11,330 bases of DNA from Chitinophagales bacterium (GTDB lineage: Bacteria; Bacteroidota; Bacteroidia; Chitinophagales; Chitinophagaceae). Positions 1-7,995 of this stretch are shown here, in pieces. The number at the start of each line of letters is the position of its first letter. The first letter of the stretch is position 1. A model generated the notes under the pieces. That model had not been told where the DNA came from. It did no database searches and saw only the letters and a list, made by a program, of their open reading frames with translations. The stretch spans positions 1 to 11,330 of the forward strand of contig JAAFHG010000081.1 of the NCBI GenBank assembly GCA_013297585.1. Direction: 5' to 3'. The position numbers were made by a program, and so were the translations under genes.

Positions 1-3000
1 TATACAAAGAGGAATAATATCCGCAGTGCCAGTTTTTCTATAATCAATACCCAACGCTTTGCGCTCGCTAGATAAACTATAGAACGTTACTAGATTATTA
101 CCCAATTTCCCACCATCATAAAAATCAGTAGCAGCGCTAGATGCATTAGCATCAAAGGCAATTTTTGTTCTATCCATAAAGCCTGCGCTTGTGCTTATTT
201 CTAAACCAATTTTTGATGTTGCTGCACCTGTACCAAATACTGCATAGCTTGATGAACCACCTGCCACTTTATCGCTCTCGTGGAAAGTAATAGTTGTTGG
301 GGTGCTTGCTGTTGATTGTATATAGAAGCAGCCCATACTTGGTATCACAATATTCTTATCGCTTGTTGATTCAAAACCACCGCGTAATGAAGTGGTACTA
401 CCAGCACTATAAGTAGGGTTTTGTAAGTAAATGGTACCAAAGCTGCTAATATTGGTTACGTTGCTTAGATTGATAGGACAAGGGTAAGGGTTACCTACCA
501 AAGTAAAGTTATCTGCACCCTCAGTATAAGGGGTTAAGCTTACTGTAACATCGCCTTGGTTGATATTACCGCTTTTAACATCTAACACTAATGGTGACGG
601 TGCACCACCTGAACTAGCGTAGCTGCCACCTGTTCCTTCATTACCATTACCCCTTACAAAAGCATATAAGCCTTTACCTACAGGCCAGTTAAGAGAATCT
701 GCATTATAAATGCGGCCTAGTACGGCTGTTGTACCTGCTGGTTTTGTGCCATCATAATAGAAGATAGACGGATTGCCTGTGGTAGTACCATACGTACCGC
801 TTAGGCTACTTGAAGTGGTGGTTAAACCTGTAATCTGAAAATTATCTACCAATTGTCTAACGCTTTGTGTGGTGGTGTATGGGTGTGCAAAGGTTCTATA
901 ACCTCTTTGTGCTTGGCTGTAACGTTGTACGTTTACAGTACCTGATAAGTACGTACCTGTACCTGCTGCTATACTTGCTGTACCTGTGGCGCTACTTGCT
1001 AGGGTTAAGTTACCGCCTGTGGTTAATACACCTGCTGTTGGGGTTAATACGCTTGTTACTGTTAATACACCACCTAGGCTTACACCTGCACTGTTATTAA
1101 TGGTTAAGTTTTGTATCGTATTGCTGGCGAATGTATTGGCTGGTATAGTTTGAGCCGAACTACCATTTAACTCTACTGTACCTGATGTAGCTGTCAATGT
1201 GCCACTATTGGTAATGCTACCTGCTATTTTTATTGTGCCAGTAACAGTTAATGAGGCACTTGATTGAATTTCGAGATTGTTAATGCTTTGTGTACCGCTA
1301 ATGCTAACTGGTAAATTTGGTGCGCCTGTAGGGATAACAACATTTTCTGTAGCAGTAGGCACTGTGCCAAAACTCCAATTGGTTGTTGTACCAAAAGTGT
1401 TGTTTGTTGTGCCTAACCATGTATTGCCAAAAGCTGTGCTTTCTACCCAGTTACTAGTAGCACCTGTTAAAGCAAAATTTGTAAGCGTAGCATTAGCAGC
1501 ACTACTTGATTGATCAGTTAAAGTTGTTAATCCGGTATTGGTGCCGCCAGCTATACCATTATCAAAATTATAATACGCAACTAGCCCACTAGTAGATCCG
1601 TTTACTGTACTATACATATTAGCTTGTATTTCAGCTTGTGTACGAGCGTTGTTCCAAACACGTATTTCATCTAAAGTGCCATTGTAGTTCCATGCGGTAT
1701 AGGTTGAATTATAACCCATTTGAAAGTTAGTACCAGTAGTATTAAAAGTTTTTGCGGTGCTATTAATTAAGTTACCATCTACATAAATTTTTGTAGTTGT
1801 ACCATCGTGTGTAACTGCTAGATGGTGCCATTTACCATCATTAACATATACACTAGTTTGAATATCGTTGTTATTTCCTACGAGATATACACCATTTAAA
1901 AGTATTATTGAGAACATCTGATTGGGAGAACTATTATTCCCGTAGCTAAAAATTGACATCTGTGTATTTGGGCCACTTGTTTTCACCCAAGTCTCAACAG
2001 TTCTTGAGGCATTGCCTTGTGGCAAATTGGCATTTGTAACCGCAACTCGGTCGTCGGTGCCATCAAAATTTAATGCATTACCTGGAGGTATCATATTTGT
2101 TACGGCTGTAATGGTAGCTGAATATGCGCCCTGCCCTGTTACACTTGTTTTATCTGCTCTCACTCTGTAATAATAACTAGTAGCAGCAGACAAACCTGTA
2201 ACTAATTGCGATGTACCAGACACACTTAAACCATTATAACCTGATACAAAAGATGAAAAACTTGATGAAGTAGAAACGTCTAATAAATAGTTGCTAACTG
2301 TACCAGTTGTAGGAGCTGTCCAATTAGCAGTAAACCCTGTTGCATTAATATTTGTAGCAGCAGTAACAGTTGGTACTACCATGGCATAACTTTCTACCCA
2401 GTTACTAGTAGCACCTGTTAAAGCAAAATTTATTAAGATGCCATTGTTATTATTGGTAGACAAATCATTTGCTGCGTAATAACTACCATTGTTACCACCA
2501 GCTGTGCCATTGTCAAATTTATAATAAGCAGCTAGATTGGCATTAGAACAAGCAGTGATGTTAATTTTATTATTGGTAGTAATTTCACTTGGTGTACGAG
2601 CAGTATTCCAGATACGTATTTCATCAATACTACCATTAAAATATCGTGGTGATTCAAGATAATCTACACCAATCGTTAACACATCGGTATTTGCGACCGT
2701 AGTTATTGCACTACCATTAGGCATAGCAACTGCAACACCATTTATATACAAGGTTCTTGTAGCACCATTTTTTACAGCGGCAATATGATACCATTTACCA
2801 GCTTCTAAAATACCAGTTGCGGTTTCTAAACCATCAAAATTAATACCCGTATAAGGTGCTGTAAGACCTAAACGTAATACATAGCCGTTAGAACCAGACG
2901 CTTGATATTTACTTACAATGCCACCTAAAACAGAAAAACTAGTAGGCTTAATCCAAGCTTCTATGGTATAACTACTTGTTAAGTCTAAACTATTGGCATC

Positions 3001-4200
3001 GGGTATTGACACATAATCGTTTGTACCATCAAAATTTAAAGCATTACCTGGGGCAGTTTTAGTGCTTACCAAACTTAAATCGTTTTTCCAAATACTACTT
3101 TGAACATAAGCATTAGCCGTATAAACATCTAATTTTCCATCGCCCGTAAAATCGGCTAACAATAATGGTAAATTATTTAAGGTTTGAGATTCAAAAACGC
3201 CGCATGAGCCTCTATTAATTAAAACCTTTGTACCCACTATCGCATCTATTAATCCATCACCATTTAAATCGCCAAAAACAGCACTACTTATATTTGAACC
3301 ATATAAAGATACTGTTGCTGCAAAAGTACCGCTGCCATTATTGGTTCTTAACAATAACCCTACACCGTTATAACCCTCTGCGCCGATAATATCTAAATCA
3401 CCATCATTATCCCAATCAATAAATTTATTATTACCGCTATAATTTGTAAGTGTTTGTGATAGAGAAAAAGTACCACTATTATTTAGATACACGTGGGCAT
3501 AACTACCACTGAGTACAACATCTAAATCACCATCATTATCAACATCGCCCATATCTATGGCATATCGTCCATAATAGTTTTCGTTAGAAATACCGGTATA
3601 ATATGAAAAACTAATAGTACCGCTAGAAGTTGTATTTAACCATATTTCATTAAACGAAGTAGCCGAATTTCCATCATTCGCCCATATTATATCTTTTTTA
3701 CCATCGTTATTTATATCAATAGCTTTAAGAAAAGAAATATTGCCACCAGCATTTTGCCTAAGCGTTAATCCTGATACAATTGTAAAAGTACCAGAACCGT
3801 TGTTTGCGTAAACCTTGCCATTACTCCCCACAAAATCCATATCGCCATCATTATCTACGTCAATTGGTTCAAACAAAATAAAAGCACCAGGGCTAATTAT
3901 TGTGGTATAAGTTGTAAAAACGCCATTACCAGGATTTAAATACAAACGCAGATTATTGCCTTCATCTGTAAAAGTGAAGTCATTATCGCCATCATTATCG
4001 TAATCAATTACTCTTACATGGTATGTTCTTGTATTTGCGTTCGTAGGCCCAAACGTAGCTATACTAGTAAAGCTATTTGTTTGCCCATATAAATTAGCGG
4101 CAAAAAATATGCTTAGAGAAAAAATGGCACAGGTTACTTTAAAAGTTGAGCTTTCCCGTAAAACACCATCTCGTTTTAATGTAAAAAATCGCATTGTCAT
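1..4200 (-). CDS. Large secreted multidomain protein: FG-GAP propeller, LamG, FnIII, LamG (3' end outside window)
   Basis: The frame is open for exactly 1400 codons from the ATG at 4200 to the left edge, so the C-terminus is missing. A second in-frame ATG lies two codons later. Residues about 20-40 form a hydrophobic signal-peptide core ending LYGQ. Residues about 45-365 hold seven Asp-rich calcium-loop motifs of FG-GAP/VCBS type (for example DYDNDGDND, DVDNDGDMD, DWDNDGDLD, DFTGDGKLD) spaced about 40-55 residues apart, as expected for a seven-bladed beta-propeller. A LamG-like domain follows at about 386-602 (NALNFDGTNDYV, EAWIKP, IDEIRIWNTAR), then FnIII at about 607-697, a second LamG at about 703-921, and a repetitive beta-rich segment at about 922-1110. 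The remainder (LVGNPYP, IYLQNP) resembles the region that precedes T9SS sorting domains. The protein is probably exported through the T9SS and surface-attached or released, with an adhesive or glycan-binding role. No catalytic motif was seen. It is transcribed divergently from the TPR-HTH regulator at 4437. Domain calls are by eye; the role is inference. Confidence 0.9.
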   Translation of the reverse strand, partial: MTMRFFTLKRDGVLRESSTFKVTCAIFSLSIFFAANLYGQTNSFTSIATFGPTNANTRTYHVRVIDYDNDGDNDFTFTDEGNNLRLYLNPGNGVFTTYTTIISPGAFILFEPIDVDNDGDMDFVGSNGKVYANNGSGTFTIVSGLTLRQNAGGNISFLKAIDINNDGKKDIIWANDGNSATSFNEIWLNTTSSGTISFSYYTGISNENYYGRYAIDMGDVDNDGDLDVVLSGSYAHVYLNNSGTFSLSQTLTNYSGNNKFIDWDNDGDLDIIGAEGYNGVGLLLRTNNGSGTFAATVSLYGSNISSAVFGDLNGDGLIDAIVGTKVLINRGSCGVFESQTLNNLPLLLADFTGDGKLDVYTANAYVQSSIWKNDLSLVSTKTAPGNALNFDGTNDYVSIPDANSLDLTSSYTIEAWIKPTSFSVLGGIVSKYQASGSNGYVLRLGLTAPYTGINFDGLETATGILEAGKWYHIAAVKNGATRTLYINGVAVAMPNGSAITTVANTDVLTIGVDYLESPRYFNGSIDEIRIWNTARTPSEITTNNKINITACSNANLAAYYKFDNGTAGGNNGSYYAANDLSTNNNNGILINFALTGATSNWVESYAMVVPTVTAATNINATGFTANWTAPTTGTVSNYLLDVSTSSSFSSFVSGYNGLSVSGTSQLVTGLSAATSYYYRVRADKTSVTGQGAYSATITAVTNMIPPGNALNFDGTDDRVAVTNANLPQGNASRTVETWVKTSGPNTQMSIFSYGNNSSPNQMFSIILLNGVYLVGNNNDIQTSVYVNDGKWHHLAVTHDGTTTKIYVDGNLINSTAKTFNTTGTNFQMGYNSTYTAWNYNGTLDEIRVWNNARTQAEIQANMYSTVNGSTSGLVAYYNFDNGIAGGTNTGLTTLTDQSSSAANATLTNFALTGATSNWVESTAFGNTWLGTTNNTFGTTTNWSFGTVPTATENVVIPTGAPNLPVSISGTQSINNLEIQSSASLTVTGTIKIAGSITNSGTLTATSGTVELNGSSAQTIPANTFASNTIQNLTINNSAGVSLGGVLTVTSVLTPTAGVLTTGGNLTLASSATGTASIAAGTGTYLSGTVNVQRYSQAQRGYRTFAHPYTTTQSVRQLVDNFQITGLTTTSSSLSGTYGTTTGNPSIFYYDGTKPAGTTAVLGRIYNADSLNWPVGKGLYAFVRGNGNEGTGGSYASSGGAPSPLVLDVKSGNINQGDVTVSLTPYTEGADNFTLVGNPYPCPINLSNVTNISSFGTIYLQNPTYSAGSTTSLRGGFESTSDKNIVIPSMGCFYIQSTASTPTTITFHESDKVAGGSSSYAVFGTGAATSKIGLEISTSAGFMDRTKIAFDANASSAATDFYDGGKLGNNLVTFYSLSSERKALGIDYRKTGTADIIPLCI
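1439..1480. repeat. 42-bp direct repeat, copy 1 (end of second LamG module)
   Basis: This 42-bp stretch is identical to 2390-2431. On the minus strand both copies encode the same peptide, NFALTGATSNWVES, which closes each LamG module of the large protein. The surrounding LamG sequences have diverged much more, so identity at every base here points to recent internal duplication, gene conversion or recombination between the modules. Confidence 0.9.
2390..2431. repeat. 42-bp direct repeat, copy 2 (end of first LamG module)
   Basis: Partner of 1439-1480, in the same orientation and reading frame. The start-to-start distance is 951 bp, which is 317 codons. Recombination between the copies would remove one FnIII-LamG unit and leave the frame intact. 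Confidence 0.9.
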
Positions 4201-4436
4201 ATTTGTTTTAGTTAACGTTTATTAGAATTGACAAGCAATAATTTTCGATAGTGTTTTTTAAAAGTTTAAAGAACAGCTACTTTAGAATATATTTTTTATT
4301 CTCTTGTAAGGATTTTGTAAACTTTGTAATTATTGCTTGCTTGTGTGCAAATAGTAACAGATTGGCAAGCGAACCCAAAAGAAGGCGTTTGAAAATCGTT
4401 TGATTTTTTGAACAAATAAAATACTACTGATTTACA
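4201..4436. promoter_or_regulatory. Divergent intergenic region with a 12-bp inverted repeat
   Basis: The 236 bp between two divergent start codons must carry both promoters. It is very A/T-rich. A perfect 12-bp inverted repeat, CAAGCAATAATT at 4232-4243 and AATTATTGCTTG at 4328-4339, brackets its left half; the arms are about 84 bp apart, too far for a simple operator but compatible with two sites occupied by one dimeric regulator and DNA looping. The right arm is followed by a partial repeat of GCTT. I found no perfect TAnnTTTG element in either direction; 4319-4326 (AAACTTTG) misses by one base. Neither start codon has a clear Shine-Dalgarno sequence. Confidence 0.5.
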
Positions 4437-6170
4437 ATGACTTCGATAGATAAATATATCTTATCAATATTATTTACTCTGTTTTTTCTGAAGAGCTTTG
4501 GGCAGTCTGATATAGATTGGCAAAGTCAAAAAGAATATATAGATAGGATTTACAGATTATCAAATTGTTTTAGACTAGTGCAAAATGACACTAAAAAACT
4601 AGACAGTTTTACTCGGGTAGTAAAAGAAAAAGGACACCCGAATGACGCTATTCATATTGCATTTTTACGTAAATACGATTCACTCGTACAAAAACATGGG
4701 CTCACACTAAACCATAATTTTGACATATATGACGAGTTTTTAGAGCAAGCCAAAACAATAAAGGATCAGTTTTTTGTAGCTTATTTATTGCAATCAAAGG
4801 CGCAAACCTATAGAGCTTGTGCAGAATTTACCAAAGCACTAGAGTATTATTTATATGCATACGAAGAAATAGTAAAAGACCCCAATAAGCAATACTTCAA
4901 AAGCAGCTATTTTTTTCACGAAATGGGTGTACAGTTTTTTGAGTTTAAGGATTATGAAAAAGCATTAAAATTTGGTCTTATTTGTCATCAAACTAATTAT
5001 CACAACGACCCAAACGCTAAAGTGAAATGGCTTATAAAAGCTAATACTAACCTTATAGGAGAATCTTACAGAAAACTAAATAAGCCAGATTCTGCATTTT
5101 ATTGGTATAACAAATGTTTAAACTATTCACAGGGCAAATTTTTATTCGACACACTTTGGCAAGGCATAGCTACAAATTGTTTTGCAGGTGTGTTTTTCGA
5201 CCAAAAAAAATACGATTCATCACTTATTTACTACCTCAAAAGCGTTAGCATTTTAAAGGGTTATGGTCAATATTTGGTTGACCATAATATTAATACTTAC
5301 GCTACCATTGCAGAAATACACCTGCAAAAAAACAACCCACAGCAAGCCGCTGCTTTTTTAAAACTTGCCGAACCTTATATACCTATTAAAGAATTTAACA
5401 GCAGTTTACTGCATTACTACAAAGCCCTTTTTCAATTAAGCAGGTACCAAAAAGCATCTGAAGAAGTGATTTTAAAAAATTTAGATTCGGTAAATAAGTA
5501 CCAACAAATTGTAGATAAAGAGCTAGATGAAAAACAAAAAATTATTGCTGAAGCAAATATTGCCTACAACAAAAAAGTATACGACAACAAACTTATTCAA
5601 GAAAAATACATTGCTACCCGTATAAAATTTTACGCCGTTATTATAATAGCACTTTTAGTAACCGTATTAGCAATTTTGTATGCAAAACGTAGAAACCTAC
5701 GCCATCAACTGCAACAGCAGCAGGCTTTACGTGAAAAAGAAAAAGCCAAAGAAGCACTAACACTTGCACAAACGCAACTAGAAGATTTTGCCAAAAACAT
5801 ACACGACAAAAACCAACTGATAGAGCAATTTACCCTTGAGGTAGAAAACTTAAAACTACAGTCAAGCGAACGGGCAAATGAGAAGGAGGAAATTATAGAT
5901 AAGCTAAAACAATCGGTAATTTTAACCGAGGCAGATTGGCAGAACTATAAAACTATGTTCGATAAAGCCTACCCACAATTTGCAGATACTATCAAAATGC
6001 AATTTCCTAGTATTACAACTGGCGAATTGCGCTATTTAATGTTCAATAAACTAAACTTAGACAATAAAGAAATGGCTGCTTTGTTAGGCATCAGCCTCGA
6101 GGCAATTCGTAATCTTAAGTTTAGGGTTAAAAACAAAATCGGCACTAACACCGAATTTTTTGAAGCGTAG
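4437..6170 (+). CDS. Membrane-anchored TPR transcriptional regulator with C-terminal LuxR-like HTH
   Basis: This 577-aa protein begins with a signal peptide (residues 1 to about 22, hydrophobic core followed by SFGQ). An alpha-helical TPR-type region spans about 90-370 (segments such as AEFTKALEYYLYAYE, KDYEKALKFG, KYDSSLIYYLKS). A single transmembrane helix lies at about 397-415 and is followed by the positive residues KRR. A coiled coil rich in Gln, Glu and Lys covers about 420-495. The C-terminus at about 525-569 (TTGELRYLMFNKL, NKEMAALLGIS, IRNLKFRVKNKIG) matches the LuxR/GerE-type helix-turn-helix pattern. The predicted topology is TPRs in the periplasm and HTH in the cytoplasm, so it is probably a one-component membrane sensor-regulator; no kinase or receiver domain is present. 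The divergent surface-protein gene at 4200 is its most likely target, which is inference from position. The ATG at 4437 is chosen because the signal peptide starts directly there. The degraded IS begins about 16 bp after the stop codon. Confidence 0.87.
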   Translation: MTSIDKYILSILFTLFFLKSFGQSDIDWQSQKEYIDRIYRLSNCFRLVQNDTKKLDSFTRVVKEKGHPNDAIHIAFLRKYDSLVQKHGLTLNHNFDIYDEFLEQAKTIKDQFFVAYLLQSKAQTYRACAEFTKALEYYLYAYEEIVKDPNKQYFKSSYFFHEMGVQFFEFKDYEKALKFGLICHQTNYHNDPNAKVKWLIKANTNLIGESYRKLNKPDSAFYWYNKCLNYSQGKFLFDTLWQGIATNCFAGVFFDQKKYDSSLIYYLKSVSILKGYGQYLVDHNINTYATIAEIHLQKNNPQQAAAFLKLAEPYIPIKEFNSSLLHYYKALFQLSRYQKASEEVILKNLDSVNKYQQIVDKELDEKQKIIAEANIAYNKKVYDNKLIQEKYIATRIKFYAVIIIALLVTVLAILYAKRRNLRHQLQQQQALREKEKAKEALTLAQTQLEDFAKNIHDKNQLIEQFTLEVENLKLQSSERANEKEEIIDKLKQSVILTEADWQNYKTMFDKAYPQFADTIKMQFPSITTGELRYLMFNKLNLDNKEMAALLGISLEAIRNLKFRVKNKIGTNTEFFEA

Positions 6171-6185
6171 ATTTCTGTGGTTATC

Positions 6186-6219
6186 GGCTATTATACTTCT
6201 ATGTGGTCATCCATCAAAA
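6186..6219. repeat. IS left terminal inverted repeat (imperfect)
   Basis: Read inward on the plus strand, this end starts GGCTAT, continues with a variable stretch, TCTA, TGGTCA, CC and ends TCAAAA. The right end read inward on the minus strand has the same blocks in the same order with a 3-bp length difference and a few substitutions. Confidence 0.65.
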
Positions 6220-7539
6220 GTCCCTTTTAGTTTATGGGCATAGAATATCCAATAAATATTTGCGATGATATAGCAGATACGTTTCCAACAAAAGTTAGCC
6301 CCCGTAAGCCAGAGGTTCATGACTCGTTTGCAGTTCATTGCAGCAGCACTTAGCATTAAATTAATAGTATCACCAAACGTTCCTTTTAGGTAATTTTTGA
6401 TTAACCTGTAATCATGTTTAAATGCCCAATGATTGGTTCTATGGCTGTGCGTCTGCAATGTTGCTTGCGTTGTGCTTTGGTAATGTTTATTTGTGGTTTG
6501 GGCGTGTAAATAGTGACTTCGCTTACCGTCTTTGGACCTCGGTAGCCTCTGTCTGCAAAAATGGCTTTTGGCTTGGTTTCCAGTTAGCCTTTCATATTGT
6601 TCTATTACGGTTGGTAAAGTTTTAGAATCGTGTATGTTGTCACTAAAGTTTAAGGCACCTACAATAACGTTGGTGGTTTGCGTAACCAGTAAGGCTGCTT
6701 TGCTTCCAAACTCAAATTTCTTATGCTCCTTTCCTTTAGTAAAACACTTTACTTCTGATTCGTGTAAGCCATAAATTTTGTTGCTGTCACTTCGCTTTTG
6801 AAGCAATACTTTTTGGTAAATGTCTAATTGCGTCTGATGTTGTAAAAGCCTTTGTTCATCAAGGTTTCTAGCAATTTCTCGTACCAATCTGCCTACTATC
6901 GTTTTTATTTTCTTTCTCGCTTTCCTAGCTTCTTTCCTACCATTTTTTGTGTGCTGAAAACGAAGCAAAGTGTTCAGTTTCTTTAAAGTAAATGTATAGC
7001 TCTGACGAAGTTCAATGCCTTCTACTTTAGCTATGCCAACACATTTGGCTATTATCTTTTTGTGCAGCTTCGTATCGGTAGGGTAAGTGATGTTTTTTCT
7101 TGAACAGTCGTATCTGCGCTCAAGGTATCTTCATAACCATTTTTACCATTTATCCTAATACTTTCTTTCAAAATAAGTTCTACACCTTCCACGCCAATTC
7201 GTTTTCTAAACGCTACTAATTCTGTGGAACTGCAAGGCGCTTTGGGTACAAAATATTGCTTGCCGCCAAAGTATTGGAAATACAAATTTTCACTCCACGC
7301 TACTACCAAATTCTCATCACTAAGCTTGCGTAACTGCTTTAAAATGAGTAGTGATAGCATCAGTCTGATTGGCTTGGCTGGCTTACCCATTGTGGCACTG
7401 TAATACTTATAATATGCTGTTTCAAAAACCTAGCAATCTATCGCATTAGCCAATAAATAAAGGGCATGGTGCTGGTCTAGCTGCTCTTCTAACGAAAGAA
7501 AAAACTCGTTTGGGCAGTTTGTTCTTGCTTTGGTAACAT
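6207..7539 (-). pseudogene. IS5-family DDE transposase, inactivated by four frameshifts and a stop
   Basis: Conceptual translation from the ATG at 7539 gives an IS5-type transposase: N-terminal LEEQLDQHHALYLLANAID, then MGKPAKPIRLMLSLLILKQL, the first catalytic Asp in ADTTVQEKN-ITYPTD, the second in AIFADRGYRGP, and the Glu in RRTAIEPIIGHL, with R(3)E(6)K spacing once the frame is repaired. Five lesions are visible: a missing base in the A6 run at 7499-7504, an in-frame TAG at 7430-7432 (DC-stop-VFE, where DWQVFE would be expected), a missing base in the T6 run at 7093-7098, an extra base in the T4 run at 6566-6569, and a missing base in the T3 run at 6417-6419. Correcting the four indels changes 1333 nt to 1335 nt, exactly 445 codons, the usual size for this family. 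Intact fragments of 112 codons (7390-7052) and 253 codons (6968-6207) remain open, but neither carries a full catalytic triad in frame. The expected residues come from my memory of the family. Confidence 0.88.
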
Positions 7540-7583
7540 AAAAATTTAGTTATTGAAGCCTCTACAGCCTTTACTTAGAGAGT

Positions 7584-7614
7584 TTTTGAGGGGTGACCAA
7601 TTAGACTCATAGCC
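7584..7614. repeat. IS right terminal inverted repeat (imperfect)
   Basis: Counterpart of 6186-6219. Its reverse complement begins GGCTATGAGTCTA, then TTGGTCACCCC and TCAAAA. It lies 45 bp upstream of the transposase start codon. Confidence 0.65.
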
Positions 7615-7700
7615 TCAAAATGGGCTTGTAGGCGAATAGCATTAATTTTCATAACAACTAGATTTTCTATGTTGGATATAAGGAATAATGTTCTGCCAAT

Positions 7701-7732
7701 AAAAAAAGTCATGCATTTAAATACATGACTTT
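7701..7732 (-). terminator. Rho-independent terminator for the minus-strand operon
   Basis: A perfect 9-bp stem, AAAGTCATG at 7705-7713 and CATGACTTT at 7724-7732, encloses an A/T-rich 10-base loop. On the minus strand the stem is followed directly by a run of seven T (A7 at 7701-7707 on the plus strand, overlapping the stem base). It lies 45 bp beyond the stop codon of the small gene at 7777, so it should end the transcript of the 10344-to-7777 operon and shield it from the IS region. Confidence 0.87.
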
Positions 7733-7776
7733 AAACCAGAAGGCATATAGAAATAGATGATTTAAGTATTCATTTG

Positions 7777-7968
7777 TCACTTCGATTTCCTCTTCAATTT
7801 CTTAGCACCATACCCTATCCCTGCTGCTACAAGTAAGCTAAGCCCACCATCCACAGGCACATCATTCACATCATTTACATCATCATCAAAGCCTGGTTGG
7901 GCATGTAGTAATGCAGGCAGTAGGAAAAGTAGAATAAGTAAATAGGAAATATATGTAATTTTTCTCAT
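7777..7968 (-). CDS. 63-aa PID-CTERM-like protein-sorting domain protein
   Basis: The protein has a signal peptide (residues 1-23, Leu-rich core, cleavage probably after LLHA). A short Asp-rich spacer follows (DDDVNDVNDVP, about 28-37), then the motif PVDGGLS at 38-44, a hydrophobic segment LLVAAGIGYG at 45-54, and a basic tail KKLKRKSK. A P-[IV]-D-x-G-L motif, a short hydrophobic stretch with GYGAKK and a positive end are the hallmarks of the small Bacteroidota proteins annotated as PID-CTERM, which resemble PEP-CTERM exosortase substrates in layout. The mature product would be only about 40 residues, almost entirely the sorting signal. It lies 27 bp downstream of the 782-aa T9SS cargo gene on the same strand and before a terminator, so the two are probably co-transcribed. 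Its function is unknown to me, and no sorting enzyme is encoded in this window. Confidence 0.85.
   Translation of the reverse strand: MRKITYISYLLILLFLLPALLHAQPGFDDDVNDVNDVPVDGGLSLLVAAGIGYGAKKLKRKSK
7859..7885. repeat. 9-bp tandem repeat, three copies, in the Asp-rich spacer
   Basis: Three consecutive 9-bp units, each beginning ACATCAT, encode the Asp-rich VND-type repeats of the small PID-CTERM-like protein on the minus strand. Gain or loss of a unit would change spacer length by three residues without a frameshift. Confidence 0.75.
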
Positions 7969-7995
7969 TTCTTTAAAATTTTGCTTAGTAATATT

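Larger units (their letters stand above)
6186..7614 (-). mobile_element. Degraded IS5-family insertion sequence, about 1.4 kb
   Basis: The element holds one broken IS5-type DDE transposase on the minus strand, flanked by imperfect terminal inverted repeats. The outer limits are set by GGCTAT at 6186 and its complement ATAGCC ending at 7614. A more conservative reading puts the ends at 6204 and 7599, where TGGTCA and TGACCA stand opposite each other. The transposase stop codon at 6207-6209 lies inside the left repeat. I could not identify a target-site duplication at either pair of limits, which fits an old, decayed insertion. It sits between the regulator gene and the terminator of the right-hand operon and interrupts no recognisable gene. 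Confidence 0.8.

Noticed and set aside
1022..1068. Three copies of GTTAATAC as a possible CRISPR or binding-site array
   Set aside because: They are spaced 21 and 18 bp, lie inside coding sequence and simply encode repeated Val-Leu-Thr in a beta-rich segment.
867..1513. Plus-strand open frames at 867-1100 and 1277-1513
   Set aside because: They lie opposite the large minus-strand gene, have low-complexity Leu/Tyr- or Val-rich translations and no start signals. They are antisense shadows of its repetitive coding sequence.
4413..4420. TTTATTTG on the minus strand as promoter of the large left gene
   Set aside because: The same box occurs near 10367, but here it is over 200 bp from the start codon and lies next to the regulator start. 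In such A/T-rich DNA it is probably chance.
6422..6774. Plus-strand open frames inside the IS
   Set aside because: They run antisense to the broken transposase and have no recognisable domain.
7093..7098. Programmed ribosomal frameshifting in the transposase
   Set aside because: The A6 run permits a -1 slip that would continue the frame, but three further indels and a stop codon elsewhere in the gene mean no functional product would result.
7576..7652. Minus-strand 25-codon frame starting MKINAIRLQAHFEAM
   Set aside because: It could be the start of a gene cut by the IS, but it runs into the terminal repeat after about a dozen codons and no continuation exists on the far side of the IS, where only a few bases separate it from the regulator gene.
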